A stretch of DNA of 64,000 bases from Leptospira langatensis (GCF_004770615.1 NZ_RQER01000005.1:124001-188000); one strand, 5' to 3'. Shown: positions 50,634 through 59,038, counted from the stretch's first letter. Made by a program: numbers and translations. The notes: a model not told the origin generated them from the sequence alone.

Positions 50634-51977
50634 ATGAATGATTGGCTGATCCTTTTCAAACCTGCAGCTGCTATCCTTGCCGCTTGGTTCTATTGGGATT
50701 TCTATCGTAAGACCTACTATGCCGGACAAGGAAAGACTTTCACAATATTAGCTTTTTCTTATGGAATGATAGCCACTGGCATCGCCCTCGCCTGGGAGAT
50801 CGGAGTATCCGATCTATTCGAGGCTTATCATCCGTTCTACCGAGCCGTTTTATTAGGGGCCTTACCCGAAGAAGCTGCCAAGGCGATCCTCATCTATCTA
50901 TTTCTTAAAAAGGAAAAGACCTCATCCAATCTAGCGGACGGTCTGTATTTCGGGCTCACTGTAGGCGTAAGCTTCGGTTGCATAGAGAATGTTTTCTATT
51001 CTTTCCAACTGGACTTTTGGCCGGGAATATTAAGATCCGGGACTTCCCTTCCGTTTCATACATTCTCCGGAGGTATATTAGGATTTTTTATATTACAAAC
51101 ATTGCAATCTCGAAAGGGAAATCTCTCCGGATTGGACTTTTCCCTTTCCATCCTATTTTTAGTACTTCTACACGGTCTTTATAATTTCCTATTGTTAGAA
51201 GGCGGATTGGGAACGGTTATGATCCCGTTGATCCTGGGCCTTTCCTTTTTGACCTTGGAATTGATCGTAGTACAAGCAGAGATCACACTCCCATTCGAAT
51301 TATTGCAGTCGGAAAACCTATTTCTAGACGACTACGCAATGATCCGAAAATTCTCCCGATACGATTCCTGGTTGAGAGCCGCACAATCCGATGAAAACAT
51401 CCAAAACATTCCCTTACTCAGAGATCTTTCTTTAGGAAGAGCCATAATCTCCGTATTCCTTTTCGGTATTCCTCTATTCTGTTTGAACTTCTATCTGTTC
51501 GTTCCGGAACAGATCCCAAACTATCTGGAGAATATTAGTTCTTTGGAATTCATCACCTTGTTCATGGAATATCCTGCCTGGCTCGGATTTCTATTCTTGG
51601 TAAGAGGACTCATAAATCCCTCTTTCTTTAGAGAAAGGATATTGAAAATCCCTCTCTTTCTTTCCGTGAATCTAGGCACAGAAGGAGAAGAAGAGCCTAG
51701 CTTGGCCTACTCTCTTTCTAGAAAAGGATTCTATTCCCCTGTGATCCGAGAACCGGAACTCAACCGAGAAACATTCGTTTCCTTTTATATTGCGGGGAAG
51801 AGTTTCGAGAAGATCCAAGTAGTCCCTATATGGAAGAATTTCAGAGAGAATGATCCGAATCATGAAAGTGGTGCCTTGTACAGATTTTCCCGAATTCCTT
51901 GGGGACTCCTATCCTGGAGATGGTTCATTCGGATCAAACAACAGTATAGAAATGCAATGGAAGCAGTTTTCCGCTAG
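50634..51977 (+). CDS. PrsW-family intramembrane metalloprotease
   Basis: A 447-residue protein with seven or eight N-terminal helices and a cytoplasmic C-terminal part. The PrsW metal motifs are present: EE (Glu79, Glu80) in LPEEAAKAILIY, the FGCIEN motif (Glu118), His142 and His180 in LLHGLYNFL. PrsW proteases cleave anti-sigma factors inside the membrane. The frame extends to a TTG at 50613, but the ATG at 50634 starts just before the first helix. There is no ribosome-binding site, because the terminator's T-tract directly precedes it. The C-terminal 200 residues are longer than in B. subtilis PrsW. Confidence 0.83.
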   Translation: MNDWLILFKPAAAILAAWFYWDFYRKTYYAGQGKTFTILAFSYGMIATGIALAWEIGVSDLFEAYHPFYRAVLLGALPEEAAKAILIYLFLKKEKTSSNLADGLYFGLTVGVSFGCIENVFYSFQLDFWPGILRSGTSLPFHTFSGGILGFFILQTLQSRKGNLSGLDFSLSILFLVLLHGLYNFLLLEGGLGTVMIPLILGLSFLTLELIVVQAEITLPFELLQSENLFLDDYAMIRKFSRYDSWLRAAQSDENIQNIPLLRDLSLGRAIISVFLFGIPLFCLNFYLFVPEQIPNYLENISSLEFITLFMEYPAWLGFLFLVRGLINPSFFRERILKIPLFLSVNLGTEGEEEPSLAYSLSRKGFYSPVIREPELNRETFVSFYIAGKSFEKIQVVPIWKNFRENDPNHESGALYRFSRIPWGLLSWRWFIRIKQQYRNAMEAVFR

Positions 51978-52008
51978 TCCTCCATTTTTTGCATCGACAT
52001 TCCTTTTT

Positions 52009-52027
52009 GTAATTACATTATAATTAC
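52009..52027. promoter_or_regulatory. Probable MazE operator palindrome over the -10 box
   Basis: GTAATTA (52009-52015) and TAATTAC (52021-52027) are a perfect inverted repeat with a 5-base spacer, ending one base before the antitoxin start. It overlaps the -10 TATAAT at 52019-52024. A -35-like TCGACA lies at 51994-51999, 19 bases away. Antitoxin binding here would repress its own gene. Confidence 0.6.
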
Positions 52028-52028
52028 C

Positions 52029-52277
52029 ATGAAGGCCGCAATTGTACAAATTGGTAATTCAAAAGGAATCAGAATTCCTAAAACTGTCCTAGTTGAATGC
52101 CAAATTGAGGATGAGGTGGATCTGATAGTGGAAAAAAATAAACTTATCGTGGTTCCATTGAAATCCAAACCCAGACAAGGATGGGAAAATCAATTCAAGG
52201 CTATGGCCGATCATAAAGACGATACTCTACTCATTTCCGATTCAATGGATCTCTCCGATAAGGATTGGGAATGGTAA
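52029..52277 (+). CDS. mazE: MazE-like antitoxin (SpoVT/AbrB fold; ChpI type)
   Basis: An 82-residue protein. The N-terminal KAAIVQIGNSKGIRIPKTVL is the swapped-hairpin AbrB/MazE DNA-binding fold, and the C-terminal DSMDLSDKDWEW is the toxin-binding tail. It should bind a palindrome at its own promoter and neutralise the toxin. No ribosome-binding site is seen, and the -10 box is so close that the mRNA may begin at or beside the start codon (leaderless). The toxin start overlaps its stop. The toxin is truncated, so this antitoxin may now act mainly as an autoregulator. Confidence 0.88.
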   Translation: MKAAIVQIGNSKGIRIPKTVLVECQIEDEVDLIVEKNKLIVVPLKSKPRQGWENQFKAMADHKDDTLLISDSMDLSDKDWEW

Positions 52278-52546
52278 TATCGCAATATGAAGTTTATCTA
52301 ATCAACTTAGATCCTACAGTCGGGCATGAGATCAAAAAGTCCCGACCTTGCTTGGTGGTTTCCCCGAATGAGATGAACCATTCCATCGGCACAATTATCA
52401 TTGCTCCGATGACAACTAAATCCCGCCATTATCCTACGAGGATAGATCTAGCGAATCCGATTCAATCCGTCAAAGTCTTCCGTAGAAATAAAGAACTCAG
52501 AAGGCCCGGCCTGATACCAAGTAGTTCTCAGGACCTTTGCCGTTAA
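52271..52546 (+). pseudogene. mazF: Truncated MazF/ChpK-type toxin
   Basis: A 91-codon frame from ATG 52271 (a TTG at 52265 is also in frame). It starts like MazF (ISQYEVYLINLDPTVGHEIKKSRPCLVVSPNEMNHS, IIIAPMTT, YPTRIDL) with intact substrate-binding residues. The similarity stops near 52450. Beyond it, the frame runs through the 3' end of the opposite O-antigen-ligase gene and ends in unrelated residues. The missing part normally holds the strand and helix needed for the toxin dimer, and MazF is usually about 110 residues. It is probably an inactive remnant made by a deletion, though a short active form cannot be excluded. Confidence 0.7.
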
Positions 52547-54499
52547 GAATTTGGCTCCGCCGGGAACTCCTAATCCGACTTGGCTTGCGATGCTAGTCAA
52601 AGGAGTATTCCTGGATTGCAATTCCACTCCGTTTTGGTCAGAGAAGATCCAACGAATATAGACCGGTTTTCCTGGTTTAGGCCCTTCGTCCAAAGCGATA
52701 CGTAAACTGATATTTCCCTTATCGCCCAAGATCCAAGAAGCGCCAGAACGGAAGCTATGGAATCTCGCTCCTAGTTTCTCCACATTCTTTGCTTTAGCAG
52801 AGAGTTGGTAGGTCTTTCTTTCTTCGTAGCGGAACTCAGGTCCTTGCAATTGAGAAGAAAGTTTTACGAAAGATCTCACTGTGAGTGCGAGTCCAAAAAC
52901 GAGACAGACTAAATTAAATGCAGGGATCATCCACCATTTCGGCAATGTATTCGTAGAGGCCGCCGAGGAACTTAAAAGCCAAATCAAGAAGAAGGCCAAA
53001 ATTCCCGCACCTCCGGTCCAAGGCTCGAAAAAGCAAACCGGGAAAAAGAGCAACGGCAAGAACCAATAATTGGACCTTGTATACGCTTCTAAACCGACCC
53101 AAACAAAGAATAAAAGGAAGAAGAGTAATCCTCCTTCGCTTAGCAAAAAGATCCAGGAAGTAAGTCCGAAGTCTTGGATCCCGTTTGCAGGATATCCTCC
53201 TCTAGGACCGGATTCTATCCAATGCAGTGCAAACCCTCCGAATCCCTGTCCGAAGAAAGGCATTTCTTTCCACCAATTCCAAGCGGAAAGAGTCTGGATC
53301 CATCCGTCCTTCCAGAAGAATTCCAGGAATTTAGAGAATGTCTTTCCCTTCACCCATGCGTTAGACGCATCTTCACGAAGTAATTGCCAAGAGGTAAAGG
53401 ACCAGTCCATTCCCCCGATCATATAGACACCCGCAAGCACCGCACAGGTTCCCAGGATCACAATCGGAATGAAGGAATACTTTAGGATAGGATTTCGGAA
53501 ACTTCTTTGGTAAGAGAGTCCTACTACTAAAGCGGTTTGGAAAATAAGAAGAAGCCAATAACCAGTGCTCTGGTACCTTCCCGCAAGACCGAGAGCCAAG
53601 AAGACAGCGATACTCAAGATAGCTCGAGAGAATCTGCGCCAGTTGCGACTATGGATCTGATAGAAGAAGAATCCAAACAGAATGGGCATTCCTAATCCGA
53701 AGGAAGCCGCATCCGGAAAGAAGCCGGACACTCCGAATGTCTCCGCATTTCCAGCGGTGAAAGGAAAGTCTGTTTCCGGAGCGAGTCCTTGCATGGCTCC
53801 CAAGATCAGATTTGCTGTAAACCCAGCAGTGATCCCAGTCTTCCAATGTTTGCCGGGGGGATCGGTGTCATGAGAACTGGTTTCTTCTGCAAGGAAATAG
53901 AGTAATGCGGAAAGCCAAGATCCAATTCCATCCAAAGTAAGTGCGAATGCATACTTAGAAGAGATCCCAGCGGAATATTCCAGATCGGGAAGAATCCAAG
54001 AAGTGATGGGGTCCGTTCCGAAATACGCAAGCAATCGATCGAATAGTAAAAAGACACCGATGAGTAAGAACCCTGTCTTAGGATTCTTAGTAAACTCCAA
54101 GGAATTCTTATAAGGACGGTTTATATAAAAATATCTTAAAACAGGATCGTCGTCGTTTGCCGTATGCGCATAAAAAGTGGATACATACTGTCTCAGAAAG
54201 ATCCCGAAGACCGCTCCGGAGAACAATGCGGAAAGATAAAGATATCCCCCTTCTCCATATAATAGGAGCCCAGGGGAAAGAAGAGCAAATGCAGCGGTAA
54301 AGATCCTACCCGATTTGCGATGATGCAAATTCGGGATCATCCCCGCTAAGAATTGGATCCAAACGATGCCTAGATTTCCATCCGGGTCTCGCACAAGCAA
54401 GGTCCAACGCAACAATACGTAAGACAAGATCACCGTTAATATAAGGGTAAGAAAAGTAGGAGTTCTAAGAGGCCTCAATCGGGCGAAAAGATTTGGCAC
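52448..54499 (-). CDS. O-antigen ligase-like membrane protein
   Basis: A 683-residue polytopic protein with about 10-12 helices and a soluble C-terminal part of roughly 150 residues. The region with LGLAGRYQSTGYWLLLIFQTALVVGLSYQR and, later, GQGFGGFALHWIESGPRGGYPANGIQDFGLTSWIFLLSEGG resembles Wzy/WaaL-type ligases (large periplasmic loop, aromatic-rich). It may polymerise or ligate O-antigen to lipid A-core. The start is GTG at 54499 or TTG at 54478; neither has a clear ribosome-binding site. Its end overlaps the truncated toxin on the other strand. Confidence 0.7.
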   Translation of the reverse strand: MPNLFARLRPLRTPTFLTLILTVILSYVLLRWTLLVRDPDGNLGIVWIQFLAGMIPNLHHRKSGRIFTAAFALLSPGLLLYGEGGYLYLSALFSGAVFGIFLRQYVSTFYAHTANDDDPVLRYFYINRPYKNSLEFTKNPKTGFLLIGVFLLFDRLLAYFGTDPITSWILPDLEYSAGISSKYAFALTLDGIGSWLSALLYFLAEETSSHDTDPPGKHWKTGITAGFTANLILGAMQGLAPETDFPFTAGNAETFGVSGFFPDAASFGLGMPILFGFFFYQIHSRNWRRFSRAILSIAVFLALGLAGRYQSTGYWLLLIFQTALVVGLSYQRSFRNPILKYSFIPIVILGTCAVLAGVYMIGGMDWSFTSWQLLREDASNAWVKGKTFSKFLEFFWKDGWIQTLSAWNWWKEMPFFGQGFGGFALHWIESGPRGGYPANGIQDFGLTSWIFLLSEGGLLFFLLFFVWVGLEAYTRSNYWFLPLLFFPVCFFEPWTGGAGILAFFLIWLLSSSAASTNTLPKWWMIPAFNLVCLVFGLALTVRSFVKLSSQLQGPEFRYEERKTYQLSAKAKNVEKLGARFHSFRSGASWILGDKGNISLRIALDEGPKPGKPVYIRWIFSDQNGVELQSRNTPLTSIASQVGLGVPGGAKFLTAKVLRTTWYQAGPSEFFISTEDFDGLNRIR

Positions 54500-54569
54500 G
54501 AATTGGAAATGCTCGCCGAAAACGAGGAGATTTCAATCTAAAAAAATCGGATGGAATATAAGATTTGGA

Positions 54570-55022
54570 TTAATCGTCCAGGGAATCCGGATCAGAAGGG
54601 ATTTTGTACGTTCCCGTCAGAGTCGCGGACAAAGGACTTTTTTTGCCGGAAGCCTTGTGCTTGGAAACCGCTTCGGCGTATTCTACAGTGTAACGAGTCC
54701 AGGGAATGGCTTTCAATCGGGCGAGAGGAATTTTTTTACCTGTCCCTTCGCAAATACCGTAAGAACCGTCCTCAATCTTTTCCAGAGCGACATCAATCTC
54801 TCGAATGGTGTCTATCTCGGATTCGGTAAGAACGGAACTCAACATCTCCTCGTTAATTTCCGAGGCGATGTCAGCGATATCTCCCATTTCCTTTAAACCG
54901 GATGGTTTGCTATTGTCTTCCCATTTTGCATACTTCTCCAATAGAGAGTTTTTTCTCTCCATTAGAAGGTCCGTGATCTCAGTCAGGACCTTTTTATCGT
55001 ATGCGGCTTTTTTAGCTACCAT
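54570..55022 (-). CDS. DksA/TraR-family protein lacking most zinc cysteines
   Basis: A 150-residue transcription-factor-like protein. A coiled-coil (about residues 10-80) carries the acidic tip motif DIADIA (Asp48 and Asp51 match the DxxDxA tip that contacts RNA polymerase). The zinc-finger region reads YGICEGTGKKIPLARL...YTVEYAE, keeping one Cys (91) where four are usual; Thr94, Thr112 and Tyr115 replace the others. It is therefore a zinc-independent DksA, which would work when zinc is scarce. A Ser/Lys tail follows. It is 11 bases from rpmG on the same strand and is likely cotranscribed. Confidence 0.85.
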   Translation of the reverse strand: MVAKKAAYDKKVLTEITDLLMERKNSLLEKYAKWEDNSKPSGLKEMGDIADIASEINEEMLSSVLTESEIDTIREIDVALEKIEDGSYGICEGTGKKIPLARLKAIPWTRYTVEYAEAVSKHKASGKKSPLSATLTGTYKIPSDPDSLDD

Positions 55023-55033
55023 CTGGTTTGGGA

Positions 55034-55186
55034 TTATACCTTGGATTCCTTATGTTCGACGTGTGCGCGGCAAAATTTACAGAATTTTTTCGTTACCAAT
55101 TTCTCGGATTTCGCCTTTTTATTCTTTGTTTGGAAGTAAGAATTTTTCTTACAAACCTGGCAAGAAAGCTTAATGATCTCTCTCAT
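55034..55186 (-). CDS. rpmG: 50S ribosomal protein L33
   Basis: A 50-residue protein translated from the minus strand, shorter than most ORF filters. It starts MREIIKLSCQVCKKNSYFQT and ends EHKESKV. Two CxxC pairs (Cys9, Cys12, Cys36, Cys39) make the zinc-binding form of L33. The Lys-rich centre (KNKKAKSEKL) fits rRNA binding. It is followed 11 bases later by the DksA-like gene. Upstream on the minus strand there is a -35-like TTGATT at 55311-55316 and a TATAGC 19 bases later, a possible promoter. Confidence 0.9.
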   Translation of the reverse strand: MREIIKLSCQVCKKNSYFQTKNKKAKSEKLVTKKFCKFCRAHVEHKESKV

Positions 55187-55312
55187 GACGAATGATTCTC
55201 TTAGCTAAGTTTAAGTCTGAAACAGGCTTTCTAGGATTTAGACGGAATTTTTCCACCCTCTCCCCGGCCCACAGAGCTTGATTATGCTATAAAAAAAAAG
55301 AGATTCTAAAAA

Positions 55313-56278
55313 TCAAGGAAGATCGCTTTGCAACTGCGTTTTTTCCTCGAATCCACCAGGAATGGACCTACGCCAGATCCCCGCCAGAACGCTTCCGATT
55401 AAAGAATGCACCAAACTGGAGATCGCAGCCGGAATAGCGACCAACGGGTCGGAAAAATTATTTCGAGCTAAAACCGCTCCCAAACCGCTGTTTTGCATTC
55501 CCACTTCGATCGAAACAGTCCTGGCAACGATAAAAGAACGGGTTCCCAGAAATGCCACCCAGTAGCCAAAAAAGTAACCCGAAATATGGAGCAGGAATAC
55601 GCAGAAGATCAGATGCAATCCAGAACGGATCACCGCTTCTTTTCCGGAACCTATGATGGAAGCGACGATCAGAGTAATTAAGAGTACTGCCACGAGAGGA
55701 GAGATGATCTTTACCTTCTCTGCGAATCTGGGTGTATAACGATTTAATAAAATACCTAGGATCACAGGAAGGATCACTACTTGGATCGTATCCAAAAATA
55801 ATCCGAGAGCGTTTGCTCCCACACTATTCCCCGCTAAAAACAAGGTAAGAAGAGGAGTCATCACTACGGAGAGCACCGTGGAGATCGCAGTCATAGTAAC
55901 CGAAAGCGCCAAATCCCCTCGAGCTAAGAAAGAGATCACATTAGAAGCCACACCGCCGGGACAGCAGGAGACCACAATGATCCCGATGGCCAGAGGAGTC
56001 GGTAACTGAAAGAAATTCCCCAAGACCCATCCGGTAAGAGGCATGATCGTATATTGTCCGATCACTCCGATCAAAATGGGTTTAGGCGCCTGGAAGACCC
56101 GAGTGAAATCCTCCGTCCTCAAACTGATTCCCATTCCGAGCATGGTAAGCCCTAAGCTATAAGTGATCCAAGGTCCCTTGAACCAAACCAGAGCCGTCGG
56201 GAAGATCCAAGTGATCGTAACTCCGATGATCACCCATAGAGGAAAGAGTAAGGCTGCTTTTTCTAAGACCCTTGCCAC
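55313..56278 (-). CDS. Bile acid:sodium symporter (BASS) family transporter
   Basis: A 321-residue polytopic protein of about 9-10 helices. SCCPGGVASNVISFLARGDLALSVTMTAISTVLSVVMTPLL is the BASS signature, and VGMQNSGLGAVLARNNF is the second conserved crossover. BASS proteins import organic anions with sodium; the substrate is not shown. The frame extends to 56374 inside the preceding gene, but GTG at 56278 with CCAGG just upstream gives the usual length, so I place the start there, 2 bases after the aminotransferase stop. The two genes are probably cotranscribed. Confidence 0.83.
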   Translation of the reverse strand: MARVLEKAALLFPLWVIIGVTITWIFPTALVWFKGPWITYSLGLTMLGMGISLRTEDFTRVFQAPKPILIGVIGQYTIMPLTGWVLGNFFQLPTPLAIGIIVVSCCPGGVASNVISFLARGDLALSVTMTAISTVLSVVMTPLLTLFLAGNSVGANALGLFLDTIQVVILPVILGILLNRYTPRFAEKVKIISPLVAVLLITLIVASIIGSGKEAVIRSGLHLIFCVFLLHISGYFFGYWVAFLGTRSFIVARTVSIEVGMQNSGLGAVLARNNFSDPLVAIPAAISSLVHSLIGSVLAGIWRRSIPGGFEEKTQLQSDLP

Positions 56279-56280
56279 GA

Positions 56281-57426
56281 TTACCTGGAAAGAAGTTCCA
56301 CTACTCGGTCCAATTGTTCCTTGGCCAGGTAGATATGAGGGGAAAAGCGAACCCTTCCTAAGCGAAGCGCACACATGACCCCGTTCTTCTTGAGAGAAGA
56401 GACCGTATTCTCCATAGAGAGTCCATCCTTCTCAGCGACCACAATGCCTGTCTTGAAATCAGGGAAATGGTCCGAGGCAAGTTTCCAACCGGCGTCTCTC
56501 AGCTTGTCGGAAAGATAATCCGCAAGCTCGTAGATCCTTTCCATGGAATTATGGAATCCTATCGTATGCAACATTTCTAATGTAGATTGGAAGTATACCC
56601 AGTCGATGAAATTCACTGTGGAGATCTCATAACGGTCTGTGCCTTTCAATTCTTCTCTGTATGGCAGATAAACCTCGTCGTTGACCACGGAACCGGTTCC
56701 CTTGAAAGGGAAACTCAATCCTTCCAGCTTTTCTTTGGCAACGTATAGAACTCCAAGCCCCAAGGGTCCAAGCAACCATTTCCAAGCAGGGAATGCCATA
56801 TAAGAAATCCCCATTTCTCTTGGGCGGACCGGAAGAAGTCCCACTCCCTGGGCTCCATCCAATACGAATTCGATCCCCTTCTCGGAGAGAAGAGAACCTA
56901 TTTCCTCCAAAGGGAAAGGCATGCCCGTGCACCAATGTACTGCTGAGAGGCTCACGACACGCACGTCGGGAGTGATAGTGGATTTTAAATTTTCTAGGAA
57001 TGCCTCGGGAGTTTCTGCCATCGGCACAAAAGAGATAGAGACCCCTTTTTCTTTCCAATGCTCCCAAGGATAAATATTAGATGGATATTCGTTTTCCAAG
57101 AGCAGGATCCGATCTCCCGCTTTCAGCCGAAGTCCCAAGGAAATGAATCCGATCCCCTCGTTTGTATGATGGATCAAAGAAAGTTCCTCTGTGTCTACGC
57201 CCAGAAGTTCTGCGAGTATGCTTCGGATCGCTTTTTTAACGCTAGGATAGCGACGAACATCTGTCTGTCCTCCATGCGCTGCATACCCTTGCAAGTATTC
57301 ATTTACCGCGTGGAGCGTATCCGTGTTGGCAGGAGTGGTCCCGCAATTATTCAGCCAGATCATTTCCCGATTTACGGGATATAGATGTTGTATTCTCGCC
57401 CAATCCGGACTCTGAGTCGTTTTCAT
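56281..57426 (-). CDS. Class V aminotransferase (isopenicillin-N epimerase/cysteine desulfurase-like)
   Basis: A 381-residue PLP enzyme of the class V fold. LNNCGTTPANTDTL at the start, the cofactor region LDGAQGVGLLPVRPREMGISYMAFPAWKWLLGP (Lys forms the Schiff base) and a C-terminal domain are visible. It could act as an epimerase, lyase or aminotransferase; class V members are hard to assign. The ATG at 57426 is a clear start. It is followed by the BASS transporter, which may import its substrate or export its product. Confidence 0.82.
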   Translation of the reverse strand: MKTTQSPDWARIQHLYPVNREMIWLNNCGTTPANTDTLHAVNEYLQGYAAHGGQTDVRRYPSVKKAIRSILAELLGVDTEELSLIHHTNEGIGFISLGLRLKAGDRILLLENEYPSNIYPWEHWKEKGVSISFVPMAETPEAFLENLKSTITPDVRVVSLSAVHWCTGMPFPLEEIGSLLSEKGIEFVLDGAQGVGLLPVRPREMGISYMAFPAWKWLLGPLGLGVLYVAKEKLEGLSFPFKGTGSVVNDEVYLPYREELKGTDRYEISTVNFIDWVYFQSTLEMLHTIGFHNSMERIYELADYLSDKLRDAGWKLASDHFPDFKTGIVVAEKDGLSMENTVSSLKKNGVMCALRLGRVRFSPHIYLAKEQLDRVVELLSR

Positions 57427-57480
57427 CTGGGTCCAACTTGGATCGGATGCTAAGAGCGAAAACTTTTTTTTCGCCCGAAA

Positions 57481-57502
57481 CCGGGAAACATCAGCTTCCC
57501 GG
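57481..57502 (-). terminator. Hairpin after the ferritin-like gene
   Basis: CCGGGAA (57481-57487) and TTCCCGG (57496-57502) form a perfect 7-bp stem with an 8-base loop just after the minus-strand gene ending at 57514. A T-tract is weak, but a second A/T-rich hairpin (GCGAAAA...TTTTCGC) follows immediately. It probably ends that transcript. Confidence 0.5.
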
Positions 57503-57513
57503 CTCTCTAGTTC

Positions 57514-58242
57514 TTATCTTTTTTTCTTAGCAGCGGCCTTTTTCTTGGGTGCAGCTTTCTTAGGAGAAGTCTTCTTCTTAGCGACTACCTTTGCTTTTTT
57601 AGCAGGAGCCTTTTTCGCCGCTTTCTTAGGTGCAGGTTTCTTTGCCTTTACCGGCTTCAGGCTTTTAGCAGCCTTAGAAGGGGTTTGGGTCGCCTTGGCA
57701 ACTTCTTCCGCTTGCTCGTCCCAGAAATAGGCCCCCCTTCCGGAGCTAGTTTGGTCGAAAGAGTTCAACTCAGCTTCGAGTAAGGATTGATAATTGTGAT
57801 TATAATCCATTAGCTTACTGAACAATAATTTAATATTCTCATCGTCGAACTTGGTAGTCAGTTTCTCATAGAATGCGACCGAGTTCTCCGCTTCTCGGAT
57901 TGCCAGCTCCAATGCTTCATGAGCATCTTTGGAACCGGAACCGGTAATGGTGCGCTCCACCTTATTCATGATCTTTTGAATGGTAGTCTGATGGAACTTA
58001 TGGATTGCGGCTAACTGCTTCAGGTTAGGGAGCTCGGATCCCTCTGCGACCTCGTATACTTCTTGGATGAATTTGATATGCTCGTCTACTTCTTCCGCTA
58101 GATTTTCAAATAGTTCTCTAGTTCTTCCTGGAGGAAGCTTTTCGTACGTATTCATGTAGAATTCGAAGTAGTCTTTTTCATGTTGGATGGCGGCGGCTAC
58201 TGCTTCCAAGAAAGTAGTTTCTTTTAAGGGTTTAATAGTCAT
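57514..58242 (-). CDS. Ferritin-like protein with histone H1-like tail
   Basis: A 242-residue two-part protein. Residues 1-165 form a four-helix ferritin/rubrerythrin-like bundle (Glu22, EEVDEH at 50-55, EAENSVAFYEKL at 117-128, MDYNH at 145-149). The ExxH metal motifs are imperfect (VxxH and DxxH), so a diiron site is uncertain. Residues about 185-242 are a Lys/Ala/Pro tail (PAPKKAAKKAPAKKA), like histone H1 and bacterial H1-like proteins, and should bind DNA. A DNA-protecting, Dps-like role is possible. It is monocistronic. Confidence 0.75.
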   Translation of the reverse strand: MTIKPLKETTFLEAVAAAIQHEKDYFEFYMNTYEKLPPGRTRELFENLAEEVDEHIKFIQEVYEVAEGSELPNLKQLAAIHKFHQTTIQKIMNKVERTITGSGSKDAHEALELAIREAENSVAFYEKLTTKFDDENIKLLFSKLMDYNHNYQSLLEAELNSFDQTSSGRGAYFWDEQAEEVAKATQTPSKAAKSLKPVKAKKPAPKKAAKKAPAKKAKVVAKKKTSPKKAAPKKKAAAKKKR

Positions 58243-58307
58243 TCTGCATACTCCGGTCGCGACAATTCTAGGGGATTTTCAAGCTCGTTCAATAATATTT
58301 TTTTCAA

Positions 58308-58934
58308 TTATTCTTCTTCTTGAGAAAGATAAATAAGTACCTGAGCCAAATAATACGTTCCCATGATCCAAACGCCATGAAGAGGAAGTCGGACCGAAGT
58401 GAATTGTCCTAAAGCGATCAGGGAATCGGAAAGTATGAAACTCAAAGCACCTAGAATTCCGAGGATCCGATCTCTAGGAGAAACTTCCCGAGCTGTGGAT
58501 CTCCATCCCATAATGCAGATGGCTGTCACGTAAACCGCTACGGGGATTTGCAATGCGGCTCCGATCCCTGGAAGCAACCAGGAATAATATCCAGCACCGA
58601 AGATCAGGAAAGGAAAGAGTCGAATCAAATGTACAGGGTTCCCGATGGAGAAACAGATCGCATAGGAAACCTGCGCGATCAGAAAACTTCCGAGTCCAAG
58701 AACGAAGTAATTATCCGGAAGAGCCAAGAAGGTATCCCCGATCAATGAGAACACCAAACCGATGACGAGCCAGATCCCTGCTCTCGTTTTCCATTTTTCT
58801 TCCCAAACACTGCTCACAATAAGAAGAACGATGGGCGCTATCTTAGAAAACAAACGAAGTAGAAACACATCGGGCCAATATGCGACTACTACCAAATGAA
58901 AAAGGGCTAAAATTGGGAATGCAATGTAAATCAT
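58308..58934 (-). CDS. YhhN-family lysoplasmalogenase-like membrane protein
   Basis: A 208-residue protein with about 7-8 helices. The motif VIGLVFSLIGDTFLALPDNYFVLGLGSFLIAQVSYAICF and the ILSDSLIALGQF stretch match the YhhN/TMEM86 family, which cleaves the vinyl ether bond of lysoplasmalogens and is an inner-membrane enzyme. Conserved Asp residues in GD and SD are present. It is alone on its strand, starting at ATG 58934, close to the divergent TerC gene. Confidence 0.8.
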   Translation of the reverse strand: MIYIAFPILALFHLVVVAYWPDVFLLRLFSKIAPIVLLIVSSVWEEKWKTRAGIWLVIGLVFSLIGDTFLALPDNYFVLGLGSFLIAQVSYAICFSIGNPVHLIRLFPFLIFGAGYYSWLLPGIGAALQIPVAVYVTAICIMGWRSTAREVSPRDRILGILGALSFILSDSLIALGQFTSVRLPLHGVWIMGTYYLAQVLIYLSQEEE

Positions 58935-59038
58935 AACTAGCTTTTGAATACTCCATCCAAGTCGATTTGGGATTGTCTTCCAGATCGAACCGAGGAACCT
59001 GTCTTTCGAGGACAGTTTTTCCTTCCTCAGAAGCTGCG

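Noticed and set aside
52451..52546. A frameshift restoring the missing part of the MazF toxin
   Set aside because: I checked the other plus-strand frames after 52450 and saw no MazF C-terminal pattern; the bases there fit the ligase on the other strand.
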